A DNA stretch of 64,000 nucleotides. It comes from Flavobacterium sp. GSB-24 (GTDB lineage Bacteria > Bacteroidota > Bacteroidia > Flavobacteriales > Flavobacteriaceae). Location of the stretch: the NCBI RefSeq assembly GCF_027924665.1, contig NZ_AP027043.1:2852001-2916000 (forward strand). The letters are read 5' to 3'. Below the pieces are notes generated by a model. That model did not search any database and was not told where the DNA came from. It saw nothing but the letters and a program-made list of their open reading frames with translations. Both the position numbers and the translations under genes were made by a program. Of this stretch, positions 50,029 through 59,671 are shown one piece after another. Positions within the stretch are counted from its first letter, which is position 1; the number at the start of each line of letters is the position of its first letter.

Positions 50029-51285
50029 TTAATTAGTTTGTTTTAAAATTAACTGTTGTCCTGTCGTAATTAAACCTGGAACATAAAATGTTATTGTGGC
50101 ATTAAAAAATGAGTTAGCAGGAATACTCCAAGTTGCCAGATTCTGTGCCGGCTGTGTTGGAGTAGTGTAAATATTTTTTAAAGCTCCATTTAAATAAAGT
50201 GGCCCGTTGAAAGTGAAGGAAGGTGAATTTGTTGCTGATGTAAAGTTAGAAGCAAATGTAAGCGATACATTTTTTGAGGTACTGTTTGGATTATTTAGCT
50301 TAAGAGTCAAGGTATATTTGTGGCCGTAGTTTCCATAAGTATTTTGTGAAGCTCCGTTTAATTTATAAGAGAACGGAGCATTTTGATTTTGCAAATATGT
50401 TCCACCTACAGCAAATTTCGAACTTGTATTAAGACATAATCCCATGTAGGCTGGTCCAGTTGGTAAGTCAATGTCAGTAGTTCCAGACCATCCAGATTCA
50501 GTATATATTCCAGCTTCTCGACCATACGTATTCGTACTTTCGGTATAAATATCTCCAGCGGCCGCCGTCTGAGTAGCATTTACCGCATCGTTAATAGATC
50601 CAGTTGAAGTAACGACTGTGTAGACATATACACCCTGTGAAGCAGTTATTTCATAAGACCCATCTACCATATTGTTGTTTGCTAAGGTTGCTCTATAAAC
50701 TTCATAAACCTTTGACGGATTAATGGTTACGTTGTTAAATGTTGTACGAGGCGTATTTTGAAGCCAGTCTTTTGAGACAAAATAACTCTGACCTGTTGCG
50801 CTTCCATTTAGCGGTTTCTCAGAATTGGTATAGGTAGAGCCTTTTCCACTAATTGTAAGAGCACTGGTTTGAGGGTTTGAAACTAAAACGTGTAAGTATT
50901 TTACAGAACCGGATTGGTTGATGTGAAATAGATAAACTCCAAAAGTACCAGAAAGAGGATTTGACGAACCTCCTCTGCTGGAATCTACGCGTGCATTTTG
51001 CATTAGCCATCCATTCCCTCGTATAATTTCTGGATTGTTACTTTTCCAAATTGGTTTTTCAGATAAATTACCACTCAAGTGTTTCAAGTTTTGTGGCGGT
51101 ACAATTGAAGTGGACAGAGTTCCTGAAGTCCAGTCTGAAGAAACTAGAGAATTTACGGCTAATTGTGCTTTTGCTGTTTTATTTGATACTGTCTGAGAAA
51201 CGGATTCCTTTACATTTTCTTCATTTGAACAGGCATAAATAAGAATAGTTGTAATAACAATGCATATTAGTTTTTTTGCTTTCAT
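50029..51285 (-). CDS. DUF3370-like lipoprotein
   Basis: This 418-aa protein has a lipobox (TTILIYACSNEE) and a beta-rich mature part. The LPG/LSG-type start (NLKHLSGNLSEKPIWKSNNPE), GTFGVYLFHINQSG, the central YTESTNTYGREAGI and the late TYGNYGHKYTLTLKLNN resemble cyanobacterial DUF3370 proteins I know from memory. That resemblance is structural in feel, not verified by alignment. The function is unknown. It is the first gene of the operon with the phosphoesterase/PQQ protein, and it is divergent from the ROK regulator gene 332 bp away. Confidence 0.6.
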   Translation of the reverse strand: MKAKKLICIVITTILIYACSNEENVKESVSQTVSNKTAKAQLAVNSLVSSDWTSGTLSTSIVPPQNLKHLSGNLSEKPIWKSNNPEIIRGNGWLMQNARVDSSRGGSSNPLSGTFGVYLFHINQSGSVKYLHVLVSNPQTSALTISGKGSTYTNSEKPLNGSATGQSYFVSKDWLQNTPRTTFNNVTINPSKVYEVYRATLANNNMVDGSYEITASQGVYVYTVVTSTGSINDAVNATQTAAAGDIYTESTNTYGREAGIYTESGWSGTTDIDLPTGPAYMGLCLNTSSKFAVGGTYLQNQNAPFSYKLNGASQNTYGNYGHKYTLTLKLNNPNSTSKNVSLTFASNFTSATNSPSFTFNGPLYLNGALKNIYTTPTQPAQNLATWSIPANSFFNATITFYVPGLITTGQQLILKQTN

Positions 51286-51617
51286 ATTGGTTTAATTTAA
51301 TGGGGGTTGATAATCAGTTAGTTGTTTGCTAAAATAGCAAAAAATTAATATATTTAACCTTATTTATAAAAATATTTATTAATTGTTTGTTAAATAATAT
51401 ATTTATTTTTTAAATGTTTGGCTATAAATAAAAAACATGTATTTTTAAGATGTTTTTTCATACAGATATAGGTTGTAATATGTAACACATTTGCAGTGCC
51501 AAATTATAGAATGTAAAATTTAAGGTTGTGTTTTAATTTTTGTAATAAAAAAAAAAAGAGGTTGTTAAGTTAAAAATGAGTTATGTTTGTAGAAGAATTT
51601 ACCAAAATCGAAGATAA
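51286..51617. other. Divergent promoter region, lipoprotein and ROK genes
   Basis: These 332 very AT-rich bases hold a palindrome, TTTGCTA-AAA-TAGCAAA (51325-51341), upstream of the lipoprotein gene. They also hold the ROK promoter at 51562-51589. No ORF is seen. Confidence 0.45.
51562..51589 (+). promoter_or_regulatory. Promoter of the ROK gene, Bacteroidota type
   Basis: A TTG -33 element (51562-51564) and TATGTTTG (51582-51589), which fits the TAnnTTTG -7 consensus of Bacteroidota, have a start-to-start distance of 20 bp. The ATG lies 28 bp after the -7 element. Confidence 0.55.
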
Positions 51618-52844
51618 ATGAATTTAAAAGATTTACTTGATATTAGTAAAGACAATAGTCTTTCAGGACAAAAATGGCATATGCTCAGACAGTCAATTGT
51701 AAAAAGATTGCTTTCTGCGGGAAATGCTACAATTGCAGAAATAAGTTCTGAATTGCAGTCTAGTGTTCCTACTGTTACTAAAGCGGTCAACGAGCTTTTA
51801 CAGGAAGGGAATGTGGTAGATATGGGAAAAATAACCAACAGTGGAGGAAGAAGACCTTCTTTATATAGTATCAATCCAACTTGTGCTTTTTTCTTAGGAG
51901 TTGAGGTTGGAAGGACCCATATGTCTATTGGTTTGCAGAATATCAAAAATGAGTTTATAAGCCTTGATCTGCGTGTTCCCTTTGCATTAAAAAATTCTCA
52001 GGAATCTCTTCTGGAGTTTTGTACTCTTATTAATAACTATATTGAAGAAAGTTCTGTAGAGAAAAAATTGATTGTAGGGATCTGTATTAACTTTTCCGGG
52101 CGTATTAATTCTATGGAAGGTTTTAGTTATAATTATTTTTTTAGTGAAAACAGGCCTCTGACAGAAATTATTTCAGAACAGCTTGGACTTCCGGTTCATC
52201 TTGAAAATGACACCCGAGCAATGGCTTTTGGTGAATATTGTGAAGGTGTTGTGGATGATGAGCAAAATATAATTTTCTTGAATTACAGCTGGGGAGTTGC
52301 TATTGGTATAATGACAGATGGAAAGCTTTACTACGGAAAGTCTGGCTATTCTGGTGAGTTTGGGCATAGTACCCTTTTTGAAAATGAAATCATTTGTCAA
52401 TGTGGGAAATTAGGCTGTCTGGAAACTGAAATTTCAGGCTGGTCACTAGTAAGACAATTTAAAGAAGCTTTAAAAGAAGGTAAGCATTCTAAAATTGAAC
52501 TCAATGAAAATGAGGATCTGCAGCATTTAGATATTATCTCGGGAGCGATAAATCTCGAAGATAGCTTGTGTATAGAACTGGTTACCAGACAAAGTGAAAA
52601 AATGGGACGCTATCTGTCTATCTTGCTTAATATATTCAATCCAGATCTGCTTGTTATTGGAGGAGACTTTTCTCAGCTTGGAGATTTTGCACTTCTTCCA
52701 ATACAATCAGCACTGAAAAAGCATTCGCTAGGTTTGGTAAATAGAGATATGAAATTAAAGAAATCAACACTGGGGCATCGTGTGGGTGTTATTGGAGCTT
52801 GCTGCATTGTAAAAGAAAAGATGTTATCTCCTTTTTTTAAATAA
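51618..52844 (+). CDS. ROK-family transcriptional regulator
   Basis: This 408-aa protein has an N-terminal winged HTH (ISSELQSSVPTVTKAVNELLQEG) and a ROK kinase-like domain with GVEVGRTHMSIGLQ, LENDTRAMAFGE, GEFGHS and the zinc motif CQCGKLGCLE. Regulators of this type (NagC, Mlc, XylR) bind a sugar or sugar phosphate and repress catabolic operons. The start at the first Met is supported by the promoter 28 bp upstream. The gene lies just before the SusC/SusD-bearing locus and probably controls it. Confidence 0.87.
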   Translation: MNLKDLLDISKDNSLSGQKWHMLRQSIVKRLLSAGNATIAEISSELQSSVPTVTKAVNELLQEGNVVDMGKITNSGGRRPSLYSINPTCAFFLGVEVGRTHMSIGLQNIKNEFISLDLRVPFALKNSQESLLEFCTLINNYIEESSVEKKLIVGICINFSGRINSMEGFSYNYFFSENRPLTEIISEQLGLPVHLENDTRAMAFGEYCEGVVDDEQNIIFLNYSWGVAIGIMTDGKLYYGKSGYSGEFGHSTLFENEIICQCGKLGCLETEISGWSLVRQFKEALKEGKHSKIELNENEDLQHLDIISGAINLEDSLCIELVTRQSEKMGRYLSILLNIFNPDLLVIGGDFSQLGDFALLPIQSALKKHSLGLVNRDMKLKKSTLGHRVGVIGACCIVKEKMLSPFFK

Positions 52845-52864
52845 TTATTTTTATAAAATTCTTC

Positions 52865-52896
52865 AAAACTCTATAAAATTATTTATAGAGTTTTTT
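52865..52896 (+). terminator. Rho-independent terminator of the ROK gene
   Basis: AAAACTCTATAAA (52865-52877) pairs perfectly with TTTATAGAGTTTT (52882-52894), with a 4-nt loop and a following T run. Confidence 0.85.
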
Positions 52897-52899
52897 TTT

Positions 52900-53228
52900 A
52901 TTACTTCTTTTGAGTAGTGACCAGTCCTTTTTTAAACTAAGTTTTTAAAGTTAATTGATCTGTCCATTCTGTATGATTTCCATCCCTATGTAATAAATAT
53001 AATTTCATTTTGTTATTAGTAATAATTACTTTTTTATTATGCTGTAAAATTGACAATATGATTTTTTTGTGCGAATTATTTTCTTTTTGAAAAAAAAATA
53101 TCCTTAAAAAGGTAAAAATAATTTAATTATATATTCTATGTTCATTTGCTGTATTTACTGAGGATCTTAAATGTAATTGTTCAGGTTAATTCAAATTATT
53201 TAAAATCTAATTAATAAATAATTTTAAT
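52900..53228. other. Intergenic stretch before the glycoside hydrolase gene
   Basis: These AT-rich 329 bp between the ROK terminator and the PUL promoter contain no ORF or hairpin that I can support. Confidence 0.4.
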
Positions 53229-53263
53229 AACTACATTGTAGTTAGTAAAATTTTATATATTTG
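53229..53263 (+). promoter_or_regulatory. PUL promoter with overlapping palindromic operator
   Basis: TATATTTG (53256-53263) fits the Bacteroidota -7 consensus, and TTG at 53237 lies 19 bp before it. A perfect palindrome, AACTACA-T-TGTAGTT (53229-53243), overlaps the -33 element and would suit a repressor; the ROK protein encoded 0.4 kb upstream is the obvious candidate. The start codon is 25 bp downstream of the -7 element. Confidence 0.5.
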
Positions 53264-53287
53264 TTCGGTAATAATAAACCAAAAACA

Positions 53288-54415
53288 ATGCATAATATTT
53301 TAAAAATTATCATGATGCCTATTTTATTGTTTTCACTTTCTTGCTGTGCAGGAATTCAGAAAACAACTATTGCTTCAACTCCAATTTCTCCAATTAAAGG
53401 AGTGTGGGTGACTAATGTTGCTTCAAAAGCTTTAGATTCAAAAGAAAATATAATAGAGACGGTTGCAGTCTGCAAAAAATCTGGTATTACAGATATTTAT
53501 GTTGTGGTTTGGAATAGAGGAACGACTTTGTATCCAAGTAAGATAATGAATGATTTATTTGGCAAAGCAATTATGGAACGTTTTAATGGTCGAGATCCGC
53601 TGCAAGAAATGATCGAAGCAGGGCATAAAGCAAATATTAAAGTTCATGCATGGTTTGAGTTTGGTTTTGCTTCTTCTTACGGCGAGAATGGAGGTGCTAT
53701 CCTAAAAAAGTTTCCAAACTGGAAAGCAGTAGATAATAAAGGAAACTTAGTTACAAAAAATGGTTTTGAATGGATGAATGCTATTGATCCTGAAGTTCAG
53801 AATTTTGTAAAATCATTGATTGTGGAGGTTGTTGAAAACTATAATGTAGATGGAATTCAGGGAGATGACCGTCTGCCGGCAATGCCTTCGCTTGGAGGCT
53901 ATGATCCTTATACGGTAGCTTTATATAAAAAAGAACATAACGGTAATAATCCTCCAGAAGATTATAAAAATGCTGATTGGCTTACTTGGCGGGCTGATAA
54001 ATTGACCGTTTTTTTAGGCGCGCTTTATAAAGAATTAAAAGCAATCAAACCTCAATTGATTGTGAGTATGGCTCCAAGTATTCATCCGTGGGCAAAAGAA
54101 GAATACCTGCAAGACTGGCCAACTTGGTTGGACAAAGGATATTGCGATTATGTAATTCCGCAGGTTTACAGAAAAACAATTGAGAGTTACACTGCTACAT
54201 TGGAAGACCAAATAAAATTTCTTAAAAAAGATCAGAAAGATAAATTCTTTTGTGGGGTTCTGCTTCAAGTCAACGGTGTAAATCCGAAACCTGATTTTTT
54301 AAAGAATATGATTGATACCAATAGAAAACTGGGAATAAAAGGAGAGTCCTTCTTTTTTTATGAGGGATTGAAAGCTTTTCCAGATTATTTTTCTCAAGAA
54401 TACACTAAAAAGTAA
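53288..54415 (+). CDS. GHL10-type glycoside hydrolase lipoprotein
   Basis: This 375-aa protein starts at MHNILKIIMM; a frame nine codons longer exists but has no signal. A lipobox (LFSLSCCAG) leads into the glycosyl-hydrolase-like 10 (DUF187/YngK) barrel: GVWVTNVASKAL, TDIYVVVWNRG, VHAWFEFGF, DGIQGDDRL and VSMAPSIHPWAK. Family members are barrel hydrolases with mostly unknown substrates; some act on peptidoglycan-like or modified amino-sugar glycans. It is the first gene of the locus running through SusC/SusD, and it lies 25 bp downstream of a good promoter. Confidence 0.85.
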   Translation: MHNILKIIMMPILLFSLSCCAGIQKTTIASTPISPIKGVWVTNVASKALDSKENIIETVAVCKKSGITDIYVVVWNRGTTLYPSKIMNDLFGKAIMERFNGRDPLQEMIEAGHKANIKVHAWFEFGFASSYGENGGAILKKFPNWKAVDNKGNLVTKNGFEWMNAIDPEVQNFVKSLIVEVVENYNVDGIQGDDRLPAMPSLGGYDPYTVALYKKEHNGNNPPEDYKNADWLTWRADKLTVFLGALYKELKAIKPQLIVSMAPSIHPWAKEEYLQDWPTWLDKGYCDYVIPQVYRKTIESYTATLEDQIKFLKKDQKDKFFCGVLLQVNGVNPKPDFLKNMIDTNRKLGIKGESFFFYEGLKAFPDYFSQEYTKK

Positions 54416-54499
54416 ATTGAAAAAAAGTTAATGAATAAGCAGATAGTTATTATAACGACGGTATAAAATTGTCTCAAAATAATTGATTAAAATCTAGAT

Positions 54500-55909
54500 A
54501 TGAAAACAAGAGCTTTGTCTATTGATGCCTTAAGAGGATTTGCAATCATCGCCATGATACTTTCTGGACAAATGGTACTTACTTATTTACCTGCCTGGAT
54601 GGCACATGCTCAAGTGCCACCCAACTCATCATTTAATCCTAATATTTATGGGATAACGTGGGTAGATCTTGTTTTTCCCTTCTTTTTATTTTCAATGGGT
54701 GCTGCATTTCCTTTTTCATTGGGTAGCAAATTAGAAAATGGTGCTAGTAAATGCAGCCTTTCTCTAAATGCATTTTCAAGAGGATTGCAATTGGTCTTTT
54801 TCGCTATTTTTTTCATGCACATGAGACCATTCGTAATTAGCAGTCCGGTTGATCTTAAAGCTTGTGTTATTTCTTTGGTTTCTTTTGCATTGATGTTTGG
54901 AATGTTTATGTCGGATTCTTTTGCGAAATACTTTAAAAAACAGGAAACGAGCTCGTTCATAATAAAGATTGCTGCTTTTGCATTAGGATTTGCATTAATG
55001 TTTTTAACGAATTATCAGGGAAAAGACAATCATAATTTTGATATTTATTACAGCGATATTATTCTTGTAGTACTTGCCAATATGGCGTTTTTAGCGAGTG
55101 TGATTTATATTTTTACATTTAAAAAACCTGAGAATAGATTATTGGTTTTGCCTTTTATTATGGCCACTTTTTTAGCCAGTACAAATGAAGGCTGGGTAAA
55201 GCAATTGTATGATTTTACACCGTTTGCATGGGCTTATAAATTCTACTATTTAAAATATTTTTTCATTGTAATTCCGGGAACTCTTGCCGGAGAATATATA
55301 AAGGAATGGACTATTTCTCCGCAAAGTAATGAGGAACAAAATGATAATAAAGCAATTGCAACAGGTTTAGTTTCTTTGGCAATTATTGTTAGCAATGTTT
55401 ATTTTTTATTTACACGTCAATTAGAAATAAATCTGGCAGTTACTTTAGTTTTATTGATTTTGAATTATTTCCTTTTAAAATCGGATACTTCTGGATTTGG
55501 TGTTTTTTGGAAAAAACTTTTTTCTGCAGGAGCTTACTGTTTAATGTTAGGATTATTTCTTGAAGCTTACGAAGGTGGAATTCGTAAAGATTCTTCGACC
55601 TACAGTTATTATTTTGTAACATCGGGGCTGGCTTTTTTAGCAGTATTATTTTTCTCTATGATTTGTGATTATTTCAAATATATCAGAGCTACCAAATTTT
55701 TGGTTTTAACAGGACAGAATCCAATGATTGCCTACGTTGCAACATCAATGGTTGTAATGCCAGTTTTAACCATTTTAACTATCACAAATTATTTCGATGC
55801 ATTTAACGAAAACGCTTTTATGGGATTCCTGAGAGGTTTAATACTTACGATACTTGCCATTTTAATAACGATTTTTTTCTCCAGAAAGAAATGGTTTTGG
55901 AGAACCTGA
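54500..55909 (+). CDS. DUF5009/HGSNAT-like membrane acyltransferase
   Basis: This 469-aa protein has about ten to twelve hydrophobic helices. The signature RALSIDALRGFAIIAMILSG at the N-terminus and WVDLVFPFFLFSMGAAFPFS match the heparan-alpha-glucosaminide N-acetyltransferase-like (DUF5009) group. The human homologue transfers acetyl to the terminal glucosamine of heparan. In a SusC/SusD locus such an enzyme could acetylate glucosamine sugars at the membrane. The gene lies 84 bp after the GHL10 gene. Confidence 0.82.
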   Translation: MKTRALSIDALRGFAIIAMILSGQMVLTYLPAWMAHAQVPPNSSFNPNIYGITWVDLVFPFFLFSMGAAFPFSLGSKLENGASKCSLSLNAFSRGLQLVFFAIFFMHMRPFVISSPVDLKACVISLVSFALMFGMFMSDSFAKYFKKQETSSFIIKIAAFALGFALMFLTNYQGKDNHNFDIYYSDIILVVLANMAFLASVIYIFTFKKPENRLLVLPFIMATFLASTNEGWVKQLYDFTPFAWAYKFYYLKYFFIVIPGTLAGEYIKEWTISPQSNEEQNDNKAIATGLVSLAIIVSNVYFLFTRQLEINLAVTLVLLILNYFLLKSDTSGFGVFWKKLFSAGAYCLMLGLFLEAYEGGIRKDSSTYSYYFVTSGLAFLAVLFFSMICDYFKYIRATKFLVLTGQNPMIAYVATSMVVMPVLTILTITNYFDAFNENAFMGFLRGLILTILAILITIFFSRKKWFWRT

Positions 55910-55943
55910 AAATTCAATCTAGCTATTAAAAATATTATATGTT

Positions 55944-57743
55944 ATGAAAATTCAAATAATTGCATTTTTTTTATTTTGTTACGGATATTCGCAGAATATC
56001 ACCAAAAAGACGGTTGACGTTTTAGTAATTGGAGGCTCTACCAGCGGAACTTCTGCTGGTATTGCATCTTCCAGATTGGGTGCTAATACTTTAATCGTAG
56101 AAGAATCGCCTTGGATAGGCGGTATGTTCACTTTGCAGGGAGTTGGTGCCTGCGATGGTAATCATAACCTTGATTCGGGAATCTGGAACGAATTCAGAGG
56201 TGCGCTTAGAGATTATTACGGCGGCGCCGCAGCTCTTGAAACAGGCTGGGTAAGCAACACACTTTTTGAGCCTTCGGTAGGAAATAAAATCTTCAATCAA
56301 ATTGCATCAAAAGAAAAAAATCTTCAAATTATTCATGGCTATTATGTGGCAAGTATCATTAAAGATGGAAATATAGTTAAAGGAGCTTCTTTCAAAAATG
56401 ATAAAAATGACATTTTAGAGGTTCAGGCAAAAATTACAATCGATGCTACTGATATAGGTGAAACGCTTAAAATGGCGGGAGCAGCCTACCGTTTAGGAAT
56501 GGATTCTCAAAAAGAAACCAAAGAAGCCAATGCACCATTAAAACCGAATAAAATAGTACAGGATTTAACTTGGGTTGCTATTTTAAAAGATTATGGAAAA
56601 GGTATTGATAAAACCATCGCCAAGCCAGAAAATTATTCAGCTTCAAATTTTACTGGTTCTTGTATGGAAACGGTTGATCACAAAGAAATTGACTGCGACA
56701 AAATGCTGACTTATGGAAAAATGCCAAACAATAAATACATGATCAATTGGCCTAAAAAAGGTAATGATGTATATCTGGATGTGGTTGAATTATCGAGAGA
56801 AGACCGAAATAAAGAACTGCTAAAAGCGAGAAATTACACTTTACAGTTTGTTTACTATATACAAAATGAACTGGGATATAAAAATCTTGGTTTAGCAGAT
56901 GACGAATTTCAAACTTCAGATTTGTTGGCTTATGCTCCTTATTATCGTGAGGGAAGAAGAGTAAAAGGAGTTTCGTTTTTGACTTATAACCACGTAGCGG
57001 ACCCTTACAATCAAAAAGAAGCTTTATACAAAACAGGAATTTCTGTTGGAGATTATCCTGTAGATCATCATCATAAACAAAATCCTAATGCCCCAGATCT
57101 TGGATTTCCACCTGTACCTTCTTATAATGTTCCTCTTGGATCATTAATCCCTGAAAAAGTTGACGGATTTATTGTTTCTGATAAAGCGATTTCAGCTTCA
57201 AATTTAATTAATGGTGCAACACGTTTACAACCTGTTGTTTTACTTACAGGTCAGGCAGCAGGAACTTTGGCAGGAATTGCCGTTAAAAATAAAGTTGAAC
57301 CACGTCAGGTTTCGGTAAGAGAAGTACAACAATCACTTTTAAATCAAAAAGCGTATATCATGCCGCTGTATGATGTGAAGCCTACAGATCCAGCTTTTGA
57401 AAGTATTCAAAAAATTACAGCTACCGGAATTTTAAAAACAAAAGGAGAAAGCTACAAATGGGCCAACAGAACTTGGTTTTATCCAGAACAAAACATTTCT
57501 GTTCAAGAATTTACAGAAGGCCTAAATCAGTTTAATGCTAAAAATAAAGTAATTAAAAAAACAGATTTGCTGACAGAACAGGATGCCGCAAATATACTTA
57601 CAAAAGCTGGCGCTAAAATCGAAAAGAGAAATTATTCTAATAATCCAATAAGTAAAAAAGATTTGGCAGTTTTAATCGAAAGGACCCTTCGTCCATTTGA
57701 GATAGAAATTGATTTTTCAGGTCATATTAAATCAGGAAAATAA
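55944..57743 (+). CDS. Secreted FAD-dependent oxidoreductase
   Basis: This 599-aa protein has a signal peptide (QIIAFFLFCYGYSQ), a Rossmann dinucleotide fold (VDVLVIGGSTSGTSAGIASSRLG, with GGSTSG) and an FAD-binding region (VEESPWIGGMFTLQGVGACD). The last third contains LINGATRLQPVVLLTGQAAGTLAG. It matches the FAD_oxidored family often found in polysaccharide loci, where it is thought to oxidise sugar hydroxyls or related groups. It is 34 bp after the acyltransferase gene and 1 bp from the next start. Confidence 0.85.
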   Translation: MKIQIIAFFLFCYGYSQNITKKTVDVLVIGGSTSGTSAGIASSRLGANTLIVEESPWIGGMFTLQGVGACDGNHNLDSGIWNEFRGALRDYYGGAAALETGWVSNTLFEPSVGNKIFNQIASKEKNLQIIHGYYVASIIKDGNIVKGASFKNDKNDILEVQAKITIDATDIGETLKMAGAAYRLGMDSQKETKEANAPLKPNKIVQDLTWVAILKDYGKGIDKTIAKPENYSASNFTGSCMETVDHKEIDCDKMLTYGKMPNNKYMINWPKKGNDVYLDVVELSREDRNKELLKARNYTLQFVYYIQNELGYKNLGLADDEFQTSDLLAYAPYYREGRRVKGVSFLTYNHVADPYNQKEALYKTGISVGDYPVDHHHKQNPNAPDLGFPPVPSYNVPLGSLIPEKVDGFIVSDKAISASNLINGATRLQPVVLLTGQAAGTLAGIAVKNKVEPRQVSVREVQQSLLNQKAYIMPLYDVKPTDPAFESIQKITATGILKTKGESYKWANRTWFYPEQNISVQEFTEGLNQFNAKNKVIKKTDLLTEQDAANILTKAGAKIEKRNYSNNPISKKDLAVLIERTLRPFEIEIDFSGHIKSGK

Positions 57744-57744
57744 A

Positions 57745-58407
57745 ATGCTTAGAGTTTGTTGTTTTTTCTTTTCGACCTTTTTTGCGGGGCTATGTGCTCA
57801 GGAAAGCAGTCAGAGTTTTCATAATTATTTCTATGATCAGAGACGTTCTTTTTTCGAAACAATGCCAGTTGCCAAAAATGAAATTATTTTACTTGGAGAT
57901 AGTATAACTAATTGTGCTAACTGGGATGAAATTTTCTCAGGGCAGCATGTCAAAAACCGGGGAATTTCTGGAGATATCACATTAGGTGTTTTAGATCGAA
58001 TGGGTGAAATCGTAAGGAGAGAGCCAAAAAAAGTATTTATTCTGATTGGAATTAACGATATAGCTCTAAAAATTAGTCGCGAAACAATCCTAACAAATTA
58101 TCAGACAATAGTTTCCATATTAAAAGACCAAAGCCCTAAAACGAAAATATATATCCAAAGCATTCTTCCAACAAATGATGAGTTTGATACATTCAAAAAT
58201 CATCAGGGTAAAATGCAGATTATTAAAGAAGTCAATATAGAATTGGAAAAATTGGCGGAAAAGAATAACGTTGTTTTCGTCGACCTTTTTCCTAATTTTT
58301 TAGATGAAAATGGAAAACTCAGCAAAGCTTATACAAATGATGGACTACATCTTTTGGGACCTGGTTACCTTTTGTGGGCTTCTCTTATAAAAAAGTACAT
58401 AGAATAG
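57745..58407 (+). CDS. SGNH/GDSL hydrolase, likely esterase
   Basis: This 220-aa protein starts at MLRVCCFFFSTFFAGLCAQ, directly after the FAD oxidoreductase stop. An overlapping start at 57709 is less likely because the signal peptide would be internal. The SGNH blocks are all present: LLGDSITNCANW, ISGDITLG, LIGINDIA and DGLHLLGPGY. Such proteins remove acetyl or other acyl groups from sugars, here perhaps from the ligand of SusC/SusD. Gene order suggests co-expression with the epimerase downstream. Confidence 0.87.
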   Translation: MLRVCCFFFSTFFAGLCAQESSQSFHNYFYDQRRSFFETMPVAKNEIILLGDSITNCANWDEIFSGQHVKNRGISGDITLGVLDRMGEIVRREPKKVFILIGINDIALKISRETILTNYQTIVSILKDQSPKTKIYIQSILPTNDEFDTFKNHQGKMQIIKEVNIELEKLAEKNNVVFVDLFPNFLDENGKLSKAYTNDGLHLLGPGYLLWASLIKKYIE

Positions 58408-58435
58408 AAATAATAAACTAAAAAATATAGAGTAA

Positions 58436-59638
58436 ATGTTAGAGCCTAATAGTGATATCAAATTTGACCACATTCAAAATACAGATTTGTACCAATACGC
58501 AGACTTATATAAAGATGAATTATTAGAAGAAGTGATTCCATTCTGGGAAAAATACTCGCTTGATAAAGAGTACGGAGGCTATTTTACTTGTCTGGACAGG
58601 CAAGGGAGCGTTTACGATACAGACAAATTTATCTGGCTGCAGGGAAGACAGGTTTGGACTTTTTCTATGCTTTATAATAAGGTAGAAAAAAAACAGAAGT
58701 GGCTTGATATTGCCCTTCATGGTGCAAAGTTCCTATTAAAGAACGGAAGAGATGCTGCAGGAAATTGGTATTTCTCTCTCAACCAAAAAGGAGAACCTTT
58801 GGTAGTGCCTTATAATATTTTTTCGGATTGTTTTGCAGCTATGGCTTTTGGCGAATTATATAAAGCTACCAACGACTCTCTACACAAAGAAGTTGCTGTA
58901 AATACCTATAATAACATTTTGGCAAGACAAAATAATCCAAAGGGAAAATGGAGTAAAGCATTTAATGGTACAAGGGAGTTGAAAAATTTCTCCCTCCCAA
59001 TGATTTTATGTAATCTGTCTTTGTTATTGGAAGAAGTGATTGGAAAAGAAGTAGTTGATGAAATGGTGCCGCCGCTTATTGAAGATATTATGACTAATTT
59101 CTTAAACAAAGAGCATGGCATTATAATGGAAAATGTAGGGGCTAATGGTGCTTTCAGTGACAGTTTCGAAGGAAGAATCATAAATCCAGGGCATGGAAAT
59201 GAGTCTATGTGGTTCCTCATGGATATTGCAACACGTTATGATAAGCCGGAATTAATAAAAAAATGCGAAGAAATTTTAATAAAGACTACAGAGTTTGGCT
59301 GGGATAAAGAACACGGTGGTATTTATTATTTCTTAGATATTAAAGGCCATCCAACGCAAGAACTGCAATGGAACCAAAAACTTTGGTGGGTACACATAGA
59401 AACGATGATTTCGTTCGCCAAAGCTTACAAACTTACCGGAAATGAAAAAAGCAAAGAGTGGTTTTTAAAACTACATGAATATACCTGGAACCACTTTAGA
59501 GATGAGAAATACAAAGGGGAATGGTTTGGTTATTTAACAAGAGAGGGAAAACCACTTCTTGAGGCAAAAGGAGGAAAATGGAAAGGTTGTTTCCATGTGC
59601 CACGCGGATTATATGAATTATGGACGACTTTAAAATAA
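58436..59638 (+). CDS. AGE-family epimerase/isomerase
   Basis: This 400-aa protein has an (alpha/alpha)6-barrel: FWEKYSLDKEYGGYFTCLDRQG, KFIWLQGRQVWTFSMLYN, NPGHGNESMWFLMDIA, DKEHGGIYYFLDIKGHPTQE and KLWWVHIETMISFAKAY. Catalytic His residues fit N-acyl-D-glucosamine 2-epimerase (RnBP) and cellobiose/mannobiose 2-epimerases. No signal peptide is seen, so it acts in the cytoplasm. Conversion of N-acetylmannosamine to N-acetylglucosamine would fit the acetyl-sugar theme of the locus, but mannobiose epimerase is not excluded. Confidence 0.85.
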   Translation: MLEPNSDIKFDHIQNTDLYQYADLYKDELLEEVIPFWEKYSLDKEYGGYFTCLDRQGSVYDTDKFIWLQGRQVWTFSMLYNKVEKKQKWLDIALHGAKFLLKNGRDAAGNWYFSLNQKGEPLVVPYNIFSDCFAAMAFGELYKATNDSLHKEVAVNTYNNILARQNNPKGKWSKAFNGTRELKNFSLPMILCNLSLLLEEVIGKEVVDEMVPPLIEDIMTNFLNKEHGIIMENVGANGAFSDSFEGRIINPGHGNESMWFLMDIATRYDKPELIKKCEEILIKTTEFGWDKEHGGIYYFLDIKGHPTQELQWNQKLWWVHIETMISFAKAYKLTGNEKSKEWFLKLHEYTWNHFRDEKYKGEWFGYLTREGKPLLEAKGGKWKGCFHVPRGLYELWTTLK

Positions 59639-59671
59639 ACTAATTAATCAAAAACCAAATTATTATTAACT

